64,000 nucleotides of DNA from Margaritifera margaritifera (GCA_029931535.1 JAQPZY010001688.1:1208501-1272500); one strand, 5' to 3'; positions 45,578 to 55,566 are shown, numbered from the stretch's first letter. Notes: a model not told the origin generated them from the sequence alone. Numbers and translations: made by a program.

Positions 45578-45625
45578 CCAACGGTCCTTCTAAGGACCAC
45601 CCAGATTTCTAGAAAAGAAATCAAA
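45578..45625 (+). terminator. Histone-type 3' stem-loop and downstream element (copy 5)
   Basis: CCAAC, stem GGTCCT (45583-45588), loop TCTA, stem AGGACC (45593-45598), ACCCA (45599-45603), then TCTAGAAAAGAAATC. Compared with copy 2 in element A, the fourth stem position changed from G-T to A-T pairing and the loop from TTTC to TCTA. 45626-45829 is non-coding. Confidence 0.83.
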
Positions 45626-45829
45626 TTGCCAAAAATCAAGTTAAAACTATAAAAAAATCCCATGGTAAAGTGTGAGTGCGTGCGTGCGTGCATCTCTACT
45701 CTAAAACAAAATAACACAAAAACACTTACTTTTTTTCTCCAGTCTGGTGTATTCTTCCATTTTTTTACAAAATAATTCAGCAATAACATATAACACCAAA
45801 AAAACACATAACAAAGTTCCTTTTTTTGT

Positions 45830-46315
45830 TCACTGTCTGTCTCTCTTGTTCTTCTTAAATTTCTTCTTCATAGGAACCCTTATCGTCACAGGAATCATGT
45901 TTTCCATTTCTTCTTCTTCATTCTCACTGTCTTCCATTCTTCTCACTCTCTTCTTACTTTTCTTGATGATATGTTCTTCTTCTTCTTCTAGATTTGAAGA
46001 TCCTTCTTCTTCTTCCTCCCTCTCCTCTGGTAGATTTTCTTCTTCTTGTTCTTTCTGAGGGCATTCCGAAGACCAATGTCCTGGTCCTTTACAATGATAA
46101 CAGGTATCTTTTGTTTTGTCTCTCTTTTGCTGTTGACGTTGTGGACATTCTGGAGCCCAATGTCCTTTCTCTTGACAGATATAACAAGTATCTTGACTTT
46201 TATCTCGAGAGGTAGAGGAGGAGGAGTAGTCCTTACTCTTACTGCTAGTATACTTTCGAATGACTGTCTGCAAATCTCTCACCAAAAAAGCAATCTGTCT
46301 TTTTGACTCTTCCAT
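45830..46315 (-). CDS. CCHC zinc-knuckle protein (two knuckles)
   Basis: 161 residues. Knuckles at 44-57 (CYICQEKGHWAPEC) and 72-85 (CYHCKGPGHWSSEC), both with complete C-x2-C-x4-H-x4-C ligands. The N-terminus (RQIAFLVRDLQTVIRKY) and a Ser-rich linker differ from element A. The acidic region and Lys-rich tail (KKKFKKNKRDRQ) are conserved. It is most like retroviral nucleocapsid and CNBP knuckles; the rest does not look like Gag. It likely binds single-stranded DNA or RNA. It diverges from the polymerase gene with TATA-like sites around 46379-46410. Confidence 0.85.
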   Translation of the reverse strand: MEESKRQIAFLVRDLQTVIRKYTSSKSKDYSSSSTSRDKSQDTCYICQEKGHWAPECPQRQQQKRDKTKDTCYHCKGPGHWSSECPQKEQEEENLPEEREEEEEGSSNLEEEEEHIIKKSKKRVRRMEDSENEEEEMENMIPVTIRVPMKKKFKKNKRDRQ

Positions 46316-46452
46316 CTTTTCAGCAGTTTTGAAAGTTCAATCACCAAAGACTGATTCTGAAGGTACGAAGCTCTCTCTTTATATACTCTTTTCTCTCTAT
46401 ATAAAGGTACCTGGGTGAAAAAAACTGAATCAGTTTCAAAGTAAAGTTCAAG

Positions 46453-49400
46453 ATGAAAAGATCACGCCCAAACCACGAGAAACCTGAAGAAGAAGAACAA
46501 GAACAAACCAAGAGGCCACGACGACGAAGGTATTCCGTGCCACCTGAAACACCCTTAGAGGAACTACTAGCTCAAGTCCATGCCAGTGACTTCGAAGACG
46601 AGATGAGTGAACCTGAAACCTTGCCACCACCTTCCAAATCACCCAAAACAAAAACCACTATCAGAACCCCTGACCAAGAAACACCACCACCACCACAATC
46701 AAGTACTTTGGCTCCTCCTGAAAATTACTATCTGATTCGAGAGACTCAAAAAATTACCTCTCGAAAATTTAGGACCACGGCGTACACTCACACGGTACAC
46801 TTCAAAGACTTTAAGTCCGAAGTACCTCCCGAGAAAGCGGCGGGGTTCATTAGCGATTTGTGGGAATCTGTCTTAATCAATTTGAAACGGCAATGTGGAG
46901 CCAAAGAAGATGATCGCTTGAGACTGGTCATCCATCATGACAACTTGAAGAGTCCCGTTTGGATTGAGTTTAGCACCCCGGCAGAATTAACGCCAGACAA
47001 AGTCGTGTCCAAAATAGAACATGTACAACAATCCAATGACAAGTTTACCATCACCGATGGAAAGGCCACACTCTACATGACACACGTTGCTCCTCGTCGA
47101 GGAAGTGGACGAAGCAGAAAACCGTTATTGGTGGACGATCTTCTTACTACCAAACGCAGTGTCGTCCAAATTAACAATACTGAAGACCAAATGTGTTTAG
47201 ACCGAGCTATCGTGGTTGGCCGCACCTATGCTAACAAGAACGAGAGAAAAGAATGGAAAAAAGCCTGGAATAACATTCGAAAGTCTAACAAACCCCCACA
47301 ACGAAAAGAAGCAGAACTCTTGTTGAAACAAGCGGGGATCCCCAAAGAGACCGTGTGTGGCATTTCTCAAATTCAGCAACTTCAAGATATTTTGGCTCCT
47401 CATTATACTTTGAAAGTTCACCCTCAAGAAGTGCGCGGAGCTCTACTGTTTCGAGGCCCCGATTTCCCTGAGGGAAAATACATTCATCTTTATTACCATC
47501 AAGAACATTTTGATACCATCACTAGTATCACCGGATTTTTGGGATACGGATACTACTGTGAGAAATGTAATCATGGGTTTAACAGTCGAGAGCGACACCT
47601 CCATTGCGGAGCAAGATGTCGGGGCTGTTTAGCCGACCAACCATGCCTTCCTGAACCACAACAACAACACGTTCATTGTGAAACCTGTCGACGAAGTTTT
47701 GTCAGTCCTTCTTGCTACCAACAGCATCGCAAGACACAAGGTCACCAACAAAAATGTGCTTGCGACTTATTGAAATCGTGTTCTACGTGTGGACATCTCA
47801 TTCGTACCAACAACTCTAAGAGGCACGTTTGTGCTGGCAAGAAAAAATGTTCTATTTGTCAGCAGATCGTCGATTTTGATCATCGATGTTTTATTCAAAA
47901 GTTTGACAAGACAGAGAAGAAAGAAATAAAGAAAAACAAGAAACAAGTAGATTTCATCTTTTTTGACTTTGAATGCATGCAAGAAACAGGCACTCACATT
48001 TTTAATTTTTGTGTGGCTCATCGGGCTTGTGATCAGTGCATTCAAGAATCGATTCATTTTCACTGTCCTCATTGTAGTCGGATTCCAGGAGGACGTGAAA
48101 AAATCTTTCGTGGAGTGAACACTTTGTCTGAGTTTGCTGAATGGGTTTTAGACCCTACCACCCACGACAGTTGGAGCGAAGAAGACATTCAACGTTACGG
48201 AGATTGTCATCGGTATGCCACCGTCATAGCTCACAATTTTTCGGGATACGATGGACAGTTTTTACTCAATTATTATTTGAACCATGGAACCGAACGTCCT
48301 GTAGTTACCATGAACGGAAAAAAGCTCATCTACATGAAAGTAGGACAAGTCCAGTTTAAAGATTCAATGAGTTATTTGGCCATGCCTTTGAGTCGCATGC
48401 CAAAAACGTTTGGCATGACATAAATGGCTAAAGGCTACTTTCCTCACTTCTTTAACACGGAAGCTAATCAACAGGCCATCCTACCGCATTTGCCTGACCT
48501 TCATGATTACGACCCCGATGGAATGCGACCCGAACAGCGAGAAGCTTTTCACGCTTGGTACCGTGCTCACCAGAACGATCCCTTTGACTTTCAAGAAGAG
48601 ATGCTCAAATATTGTCGATCGGATGTAGATATTTTAAGACGTTGTTGTGGAAAATTTCGAGAGTTATTTCTCGATCACGGGGAGGTCGATCCTTTGAAAG
48701 ATGCAGCCACCTTACCTAAAGCCTGTTCCTTAGTCTACAGACAAAATTTCATGCCCGAGAACTAGCCATCATCGACTCCAACACGGGTCTCTTTACTAGT
48801 CGTCAATATTCGGTCAAAGGTTTACGTTGGCTTCATTACTTGTGTCAAAAAGAAGACAAATGGATACAACATGCTAGAAACGGAGGAGGAGAAAAAAAGA
48901 TTGGAGGTTATTCCGTGGATGGTTGGGATTTAGAAAACCCGCACACCGTATACGAGTTTCAGGGTTGTTTGTTTCACGGATGCCCTACCTGTTATCCTGA
49001 CCGAGACATGAAAGGTCCTTATTCAGATTCTACCATGGAACAGTTATACGAACAGACTTACCAGCGACGACTCCAGTTAGAAAGTCAAGGTTACGAAGTG
49101 ATAGAAATGTGGGAGCACGAATACGATCGACGTTTGAAAACCGATCCTGAATTTAAGACCATTACTCAAAGTTACGACGCAGCCGACATCGAACCTTTAG
49201 ATCCGCGAAAACAGTTTATTTGGAGGACGAACCAATGCCACTCGCTTGCTGTACGACGTGAATGAATCCCAAGGAGAAGAAATCAAATACATCGACGTGT
49301 GTTCTTTGTATCCTTGGGTGTGTAAATATGCTCGTTTTCCCACCGGTCACCCTGAAATTTTGACAGAACACATTGACGTGGAACACATTCGTCAATACGA

Positions 49401-50619
49401 AGGATTAATTAAATGTAAAGTCTTACCTCCGACAAACTTGTTTCATCCCATCTTACCTTACCATTGTCAAGGAAAACTGATGTTTCCTTTATGTCGGACG
49501 TGTGCCGAAACGTGCAACCAAGATCATCCCTGTCACCACACGGAGGAAGAACGGTCTTTGACAGGAACGTGGGTCAGTGCCGAATTGTTTCGGGCTCTGG
49601 ATCGTGGATACCGTTTATTGAAAGTGTATGAAATCTGGCACTTTCCAACTACATCCCAATACCAAAAAGACGATGCCACCCATCATCCAGGCATTTTCTC
49701 GGGGTACGTAAACCAATTTCTCAAACTGAAACAAGAAGCTAGTGGTTATCCTTCGTGGTGTCAAACTCCCGAAGACCAAGAACGATTTAAAGAAGAATAC
49801 CGTGACATCGAAGGCATCAATTTAGAAGAGGTGGAAAAAAATAAAGGAAAAAGATCGTTTGCGAAAGTGATGCTCAATTGCTTGTGGGGAAAAATGGCTC
49901 AACGTACGATCTTACCCAAAACGGAATACGTGGACGATCCTTATCGCTACTTTAAACTGGTGGACGACAAAAGTATTCTAGTCAAGCACGTCGAAATCAT
50001 CCGTGAGGATTTGATCATTGTCAATTTCGAAGAAGAACCCAAGTTTGTCAAACCTGACAAGTTTAGTAACGTAGTCATTGCCGCCTACGTGACCGCTCAT
50101 GCTCGTTTGAAATTGTATGACGAAGCGTTAGAAGTCTTAGGAGATCGTGTCCTGTACTTTGATACTGACAGTTGCATTTACATTCATCGCCCCGGTTACC
50201 CCCACCCTACCATTCAAGGAGATCGTTTAGGAGCCTGGACAGACGAGCACCCTCAAGATACCGTTTTGAGTTTTGCCAGCGGTGGCCCAAAAAATTATGG
50301 TTACCGATACCGAGACCCGCAAGGTCAACTTCAGACCTCCTGTAAAGTCAAAGGGTTGACTCTGAACTATCGAACTAACCAAGTCGTGAACTTTGAGGTT
50401 TTAAAAAATGCTTTACTGTCTGGACAAGTGAAAGACTTTCAAGTAGCCACGTTAGAACCTCACAAGATTGTACGCCTACCTAATCATCAAATCGTGACTC
50501 GACCTGTTCAAAAAGTGTATCGCATCGTGTACCAAAAACGAGTGAGACTTCCAGATCACACGACTTTACCTTACGGACACGCCAATTTGGAGAAGTATAA
50601 AAAAAGGAAACCGTCTTGA
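46453..50619 (+). pseudogene. polB: Protein-primed DNA polymerase B (pPolB), disrupted
   Basis: The first 656 codons (46453-48423) are open and cover the N-terminal domain, an OTU-like part (DQMCLDRAI; EHFDTITS, about residues 245-355), zinc clusters (CEKCNHGF... from about 367) and exonuclease motifs FFDFEC (D505, E507) and HNFSGYDGQF. A TAA at 48421-48423 (GAA in element A), a 4 bp loss near 48762 and a one-base gain near 49210 interrupt the rest. The polymerase half from 49246 has DVCSLYP, KVMLNCLWGKMAQ and YFDTDS. Its lesions are at different sites from those of element A, so the two copies decayed independently. Confidence 0.94.
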
Positions 50620-50634
50620 AAAAAAACAGAAAAG

Positions 50635-51027
50635 ATGTCTTCAATATGGGCTTTGCCTGACTATGGTGAGTGTGACAGTCGCTTGAAGACGTTCAAAATT
50701 TGGCCTAAACACATGCCTGACTATTGTTATTGTCCTCATCGATGGAGCACAAAAAAACTTAGGAACAATGGATTACCTACTTCCTACGCTTTAGCCAGAG
50801 CAGGCTTTGTTTACTTTGGACAGGGAACCAAAGTACAGTGTTTTAGTTGTGGTGTCACTATTCGTATGGATTGTAAGAAATCAGCTCTCCTGGAACATAG
50901 CAGATGGTCACCAAACTGTGCTTACCTTTCTTTAGCGTTTCCACGGATCACATTACAATACTTTTCGGATGGTACAGTCGACAGGTATAAAAAAGGAACC
51001 CCTTCCAAGTCTAACCCTTCATTCTAA
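50635..51027 (+). CDS. BIR-like protein 1 (atypical), element B only
   Basis: 130 residues with a BIR-like domain: C69, C72, H88, C95. The gap between C72 and H88 is 15 instead of 16 residues, and the usual WEP of the peptide-binding groove is replaced (IRMDCKKSALLEH), so caspase or IBM-peptide binding may be altered. It starts 15 bp after the polymerase stop. It lies between two copies of a GTATAAAAAAGGAA(A/C)C string, and element A lacks the gene. It is probably a diverged duplicate of the neighbouring BIR gene. Confidence 0.8.
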   Translation: MSSIWALPDYGECDSRLKTFKIWPKHMPDYCYCPHRWSTKKLRNNGLPTSYALARAGFVYFGQGTKVQCFSCGVTIRMDCKKSALLEHSRWSPNCAYLSLAFPRITLQYFSDGTVDRYKKGTPSKSNPSF

Positions 51028-51067
51028 CTTTCAACGTTAACCAAGAAGCAAGAAGAAAAAAAAAAAG

Positions 51068-51637
51068 ATGAGTCACCACGACTTGGAGTGTGATGCAGAA
51101 CCATGCAATGAAACGGATTCTGTACGGTTTGGTATTCCCGATTCACACGTCGTTCAAAAGGATTCCGTAGCTTGTAACATCTTGGATTCAGGACCCTCTC
51201 CAAGTCTCACCACCACTCATAGGCCACCCTCTAAAGAGGCAGTACGTCCTTTATGTTTTACTGGAAATACTAAAGGAACTGGTATTGACGTTAATGACAA
51301 CAAGGTGAATCTGGGTCCATATTCGCATATCAGAATACCTGTGAGTTTACTTGGTTATTCCAAGTATGAAAGTCGACTCGAGTCATTCAAAGACAAGTGG
51401 CCAAAATTTCTAGAAGGACCTAAACCGGAAGGTTTAGCTAGATCTGGATTTAAATTCACGGGAGAAGGAGATAAAGTTCAATGTTTCAGTTGTGGTGTGA
51501 AACTTCACCATTGGGAGCCTACCGACTCAGCTTACATTGAACATGCCAGATGGTCTCCGCACTGTCACTTCTTACCTTTAGTGGCTTTAGAACAGTACGG
51601 GTACGATGAGCCAGATGCCAAACAAAAGAAGAAGTAA
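51068..51637 (+). CDS. BIR-domain (IAP-like) protein 2
   Basis: 189 residues. One canonical BIR at about 95-168 with C139, C142, H159, C166 and HHWEPTDSAYIEH between ligands. It corresponds to the element A gene at 8542. The N-terminal 90 residues are poorly conserved and carry ETDSVRFG and KDSVAC, remnants of a short repeat. The C-terminal tail after the BIR (ALEQYGYDEPDAKQKKK) is kept here but lost in A. No RING or CARD is seen. Likely an apoptosis inhibitor. It overlaps the next gene by 32 bp. Confidence 0.88.
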   Translation: MSHHDLECDAEPCNETDSVRFGIPDSHVVQKDSVACNILDSGPSPSLTTTHRPPSKEAVRPLCFTGNTKGTGIDVNDNKVNLGPYSHIRIPVSLLGYSKYESRLESFKDKWPKFLEGPKPEGLARSGFKFTGEGDKVQCFSCGVKLHHWEPTDSAYIEHARWSPHCHFLPLVALEQYGYDEPDAKQKKK

Positions 51638-52715
51638 AAAAAATTCCTTGGCGGAGAAGGAGAATACTTCTTTAGAAGAATACATTACTGGTTTACCTTT
51701 GGAGTTGCAAGAACATATTTTTCAGTATATACCTCCTACCTTAGAAGATCGCATTTGTGGATTACCTTTGGAGATACGAGAACGGATTTACAAAGAATTT
51801 GTTCAGATTCAAGTGAAACGTAAAGAACAGTTACATCCTTTACGACAGACCTGTTGTAACCAATGGTATTTGAAGGCAATAAGACATTTGATTGCTGGTA
51901 AGATATTCAAATGGTCAGACATTGATGAAGAACAACATTACCAATTTAAGAAATTGGTGGGTGCCACCTACAATGTAGCAGTGGAATATAGAATTCGATG
52001 GAATGAAGTGAAGGAAAAAAATGTGACTAACATACAAGAATACCAAAAACTGTTACAAGAACTGTCCCCTCAAGACGAATCGCCTTTACGTGGTTTGAAA
52101 ATAGATAGGATAATCACTCAAACTTGTTTTGGATCATATCCTTTACCTACCGATTCCGTTTGGTTGGTGTGTGAGTATTTTGTCACCAAGAAGACTACTT
52201 TAGAAGACCGCATTCGTGACTTGCCTTTGAAGTTACGAAAACGGATTTACGATGAGTTGGTTCAGATTCAAGTGAAACGAAAACTTCAAGTGACTCCTCG
52301 ATTTCAATACTATGGCTACTTTCGTCGCATCAGAAATTTGATTCTGAGCAACGACTATCACCAGTATCGTGAAGAATACAAAAGAGAGTTACTTCTTTCC
52401 AAATCGGAAACTTTACCCAAGTACATTTATGGCATGCCTTTGAATGTGCGCGAAAGGATTTACCAAGAGTTTGTCAAGATCCAAGTGAAACGTAAAATCA
52501 AAGTCATTTCTCGATTTTTGCACTATACCCTCTTTCAAGGGCATAGAAGAATGGTTATGGGAAACGTCTATCGCTACTACTATCCTGAAGGAGACTGCCT
52601 CAAAAGGTACCAACTTTGGGAGCCTGGCTATAAAAACATGCCACCCAAGATACCTACCTTAGCCATCGACCCCTATAAAGAGGCGGCACGTCTGTACTGT
52701 TCACGTCACACGTGA
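51606..52715 (+). CDS. Protein with four F-box-like repeats
   Basis: 369 residues, full counterpart of 9115-10185. Repeat starts: EYITGLPLELQEHIFQYIP, then DRICGLPLEIRERIYKEFVQ, DRIRDLPLKLRKRIYDELVQ and KYIYGMPLNVRERIYQEFVK. The first is closest to a cellular F-box core (LPLEL..HIF.YIP). Between repeats 2 and 3 there is a ~150-residue region with FKWSDID and RIRWNEVKE. If the repeats bind SKP1, the protein could act with the BIR proteins on host ubiquitin or death pathways; this is inference. The frame is intact. Confidence 0.78.
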   Translation: MSQMPNKRRSKKNSLAEKENTSLEEYITGLPLELQEHIFQYIPPTLEDRICGLPLEIRERIYKEFVQIQVKRKEQLHPLRQTCCNQWYLKAIRHLIAGKIFKWSDIDEEQHYQFKKLVGATYNVAVEYRIRWNEVKEKNVTNIQEYQKLLQELSPQDESPLRGLKIDRIITQTCFGSYPLPTDSVWLVCEYFVTKKTTLEDRIRDLPLKLRKRIYDELVQIQVKRKLQVTPRFQYYGYFRRIRNLILSNDYHQYREEYKRELLLSKSETLPKYIYGMPLNVRERIYQEFVKIQVKRKIKVISRFLHYTLFQGHRRMVMGNVYRYYYPEGDCLKRYQLWEPGYKNMPPKIPTLAIDPYKEAARLYCSRHT

Positions 52716-52862
52716 AACGGATTCCGTGGAAGGAAAGTCAAACATGAGCCTTCATGCTTTATCGGTACATGCCAAGTGTCTATTATTGGACAGCCTAGCT
52801 ATAAAAGAGTGGGTATGCCTGAACTCTACACGTCACTTGTGAAACGGATTCCGTGGAAGGAA
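52711..52862 (+). repeat. 25 bp direct repeat flanking a small insertion
   Basis: GTGAAACGGATTCCGTGGAA (continuing GGAAA) occurs at about 52711-52735 and again at 52839-52863; element A has one copy (10181). The segment between includes CATGCTTTATCGGTACAT, which in element A lies further downstream (about 10447), so sequence has been copied or moved locally. Confidence 0.7.
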
Positions 52863-53400
52863 ATCACAGATCATGTTCAGACCTTAGAGGATTATAAAAA
52901 AGTGATACAAGAACTGTTTCCATTGAATTTTGGACGTTATGTGGTGTGTGTCTTAGTGACTGCTTATCTTGGAATTCGTTTTCCAGGACATTCGTTGTGG
53001 ACTATTTTTGAGGACAAGTGTTTGCCTTGGATTCTTTTGGAGGATCCGTGGTTGTTTTGGACTCAATTGTTGAGTTCCAAAAAACAATATGACCCTGTGT
53101 TCTTTTTTGGACTTAGTAGAAGAAGAAGACTATAAAAACTTGATTTTATCAGTCCAAGAAAGAAACATTGTACGTAAAGCGTTGAGAGTGGTGATGAAAA
53201 TCAGTGAGGAACTTCCATGTGAAGAAGACATTCGTCACACTTTATCTGTGCATAAAACATTTCAAGAAGTGTGTACTGCTAGTGAGTTACACCAACAACT
53301 TTTCAATTGGAAAGATGTACGACCCTGGAGAAACCTTGGTTTCCAATATTGGCTACAAGAAGTGGCTCAGTTTGCCAAAGATTTGGCAACTTGTCCATAA
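52815..53400 (+). pseudogene. Conserved small protein, frame change in a T-run
   Basis: The ATG at 52815 starts MPELYTSLVKRIPWKEI, with LFPLNFGRYVVCVLV and FPGHSLWTIFEDKCLPW. The frame ends at 53135 after a T6 run near 53101-53106; the downstream part continues in the next frame (53089-53400) with YKNLILSVQERNIVRKAL, CEEDIRHTLSVHKTFQEV and a Trp-rich end. Element A is continuous across the T-run region but stops earlier. I treat it as one damaged gene; two overlapping genes or slippage at the T-run are alternatives. Family unknown. Confidence 0.6.
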
Positions 53401-53725
53401 GGGTCCAAAAGTGAAAAAATGGGAACCTCCATGGGAAACCCTGAAAGAAGAAGAAGAACGTGACACCACTGCTGCTGTGGTTCAAATACCTCTTGAGGAA
53501 CACAACCCTTCCTTACCGCCGTCGTCAGAGGATTCAAAAAAACAAAAGACGACCAGAAGAATGCCACCACCACCACAAACAGTATCTTTCATTACTAGGA
53601 CACGAAACTATTGTTGTACATTGACGTGTTTATATGACAGTTTGATTGTTTCAGTAGGAGCCTTCATTGTGTACCTGTTGATTTTGCTTTGCTATTTTAT
53701 CACTCGTGGTGTTAATGACTTGTAA
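53327..53725 (+). CDS. Small single-span membrane protein, start uncertain
   Basis: Counterpart of 10742-11044. The frame that ends at 53725 has acidic KEEEERD, a Pro-rich middle, NYCCTLTCLYDSL and a hydrophobic span (SVGAFIVYLLILLCYFI). The ATG used in element A is absent here; the nearest in-frame ATG is 53327, inside the end of the upstream gene in another frame. An AATAAA follows about 30 bp after the stop. Confidence 0.55.
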   Translation, partial: GETLVSNIGYKKWLSLPKIWQLVHKGPKVKKWEPPWETLKEEEERDTTAAVVQIPLEEHNPSLPPSSEDSKKQKTTRRMPPPPQTVSFITRTRNYCCTLTCLYDSLIVSVGAFIVYLLILLCYFITRGVNDL

Positions 53726-53830
53726 AAAAATGTTTTTTTTATTTTAATTTTTTAAAAATAAACGTGTATGAAAATGTATAAAATGCCTTGGGTCTTTTGT
53801 CTTCTTCTCAAAAATCTTCTTACCTCAGTC

Positions 53831-54676
53831 ATGGCTACATCATCCTCTTCTTCTTCTGCCTCGTCTACCTCCTCCTCTTCCTCTGTGGTTAAAGTGATTG
53901 ACGAAAAGTTAGATCGTCAAAGTTGGAATGCTTTGTATCTGCGCCATCCATTTAACATGTTGATTGCTGGACCGAGTGGTTCAGGCAAAACAGAATTTGT
54001 CAAACGATTGATCGAACACAAAGCTGATTTGTTTGATCGTCCACCTCAGCGTATCGTGTGGTGTTACAAAGAGTGGCAACCGTCTTACACGTTATTGAAA
54101 GAAAGTCAAGGAGAAACCATTTCATTTGTGGATGGTATTCCTCACGAAGACGATGGAATCGTGTCTGACGTGAGTCAAACTCATTTGGTTATTTTTGATG
54201 ACATGTTAGGAGAAGACGAAGAAGAAATTAAACTTTGGTTTACACGAAAAGGACACCATCGTAATGCTAGTATTGTCTACATTACACAAAATTTATTTCA
54301 ACAAAGTAAAGCCCATCGAACCATTAGTTCGAATGCTCATTACGTGGTCTTGTTTAAAAGCCCCAGAGACAAATCTCAAGTACAAGTGTTAGCCAAACAG
54401 TTAGGGGCTCCTTGGCTCAATTATGCGTACGACGATGCCACTCAAACCCCTCACGAGTATTTACTCATTGACTTAAAACCTACCACTCCTGACTATTTGA
54501 GATTTCGTGCCCAATTGTTTCACCCTTGGGGTCAAGAAGGTTGTCCTGTCATTTACACGTCCCCTTCAGCCCATGTTAAAAAAAAAAAAACTATAAAAAC
54601 AACCTACTACGTCATTTCTGTCTCACACTCTTTTGAGAGATGGCTTCCTTTCAACCTCATCCTTCGGCTAAATTGA
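53831..54676 (+). CDS. FtsK/HerA-type DNA packaging ATPase, extended C-terminus
   Basis: 281 residues from the ATG at 53831. After a Ser-rich leader: Walker A GPSGSGKT, Walker B LVIFDD, YITQNLFQQ, KSPRDKSQVQVLAKQLG. It is the same enzyme as in element A, but the stop after SPSVTL in A is lost; here the frame runs through an A-tract (54576-54590) and across the following promoter, adding roughly 30 unrelated residues and overlapping the next gene by 37 bp. The ATPase core is unaffected. Confidence 0.92.
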   Translation: MATSSSSSSASSTSSSSSVVKVIDEKLDRQSWNALYLRHPFNMLIAGPSGSGKTEFVKRLIEHKADLFDRPPQRIVWCYKEWQPSYTLLKESQGETISFVDGIPHEDDGIVSDVSQTHLVIFDDMLGEDEEEIKLWFTRKGHHRNASIVYITQNLFQQSKAHRTISSNAHYVVLFKSPRDKSQVQVLAKQLGAPWLNYAYDDATQTPHEYLLIDLKPTTPDYLRFRAQLFHPWGQEGCPVIYTSPSAHVKKKKTIKTTYYVISVSHSFERWLPFNLILRLN

Positions 54677-55566
54677 TTCGTGCCTTGTATGGCATCAGTC
54701 GTGAAAAAAATGCACAAGTCCGTGCTCATTTGTTAGAAGCGAGTCTTAAAGAAGTGTTAGGATGGTTTACTTTGACGGCACGTCAATTACTACAAGGCAT
54801 CATTCACATCCCTCATCAAACTCAACGTTTTTTTCAAAGACATAAAGGAGCATTGTCACAACTGGCTGATCCTAGAATCGATTCACGGACTAAAAAACAA
54901 ATCATTTTAACTCCTGGTGGAAGTGGTTCTTTAGGAGGGGTCATGATTCGTTCCCTTTTGAAATGGGATCCTAATGCCCAAGCCAAAACACCCAAAAAGA
55001 AAAAAAGTCAAAAGAAAAAAACCACCAAGAAAAAGAAGAAAGGCAGCCCTCAGAAAAAGAAAAGTCGTGCCCAGAAGAAGAAGAAAACAACACCTACCAC
55101 CACCACCACTAGCACCCGCCGTAAGAGAGGTACTGCAGCCAGGACGCAAACGTACACCCGCAAAACACCATCCTTACCATCACAGTCCCCAATGATGACG
55201 AGGTCTCCTTTTGCGTCCACATCCTCTTTGTCTTCTTCTTCTTCACCCCCTTTTACCATGATGCCTGTCAAACCAGACTTAAGATCCTTGTTTCCTAATT
55301 TGATGCAAAAATGGAAACCTTTTTCGAAAGTTACCCCGTCGGGACCGTCGACTTCAGCTGATTTAGCCATGGCAGCAGCCACCAACAAAGTACCATCCAC
55401 TAAAACCAAAGTCCAAGAAAGAACTGGCATCTTACAAAGTTTAGTGGATTTATCCAAAGATGAATTGAGACGATTTAGTCCATTGAAAACACCTCAACGT
55501 CGAGTGAGACCTGTCGTGAAGTTGGTACGTCGTGCAGACAATCAGTGGAGACGTATTCCAGTATAA
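54640..55566 (+). CDS. Lys/Ser-rich core-like protein
   Basis: 308 residues. N-terminal folded part with KLIRALYGISREKNAQVRAH and TARQLLQGIIHIPHQTQRFF, then GSGSLGGVMIRSLLKWDPNA, a ~60-residue Lys-rich stretch with Thr tracts, a Ser-rich linker, and conserved LFPNLMQKWKPFSKV, LQSLVDLSKDELRRFSPLKT and RRADNQWRRIPV. The composition suggests a genome-condensing or core protein. TATA at 54591-54598 is 42 bp before the start. Intact, unlike element A. A TATA (55562-55568) overlaps its stop. Confidence 0.78.
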   Translation: MASFQPHPSAKLIRALYGISREKNAQVRAHLLEASLKEVLGWFTLTARQLLQGIIHIPHQTQRFFQRHKGALSQLADPRIDSRTKKQIILTPGGSGSLGGVMIRSLLKWDPNAQAKTPKKKKSQKKKTTKKKKKGSPQKKKSRAQKKKKTTPTTTTTSTRRKRGTAARTQTYTRKTPSLPSQSPMMTRSPFASTSSLSSSSSPPFTMMPVKPDLRSLFPNLMQKWKPFSKVTPSGPSTSADLAMAAATNKVPSTKTKVQERTGILQSLVDLSKDELRRFSPLKTPQRRVRPVVKLVRRADNQWRRIPV

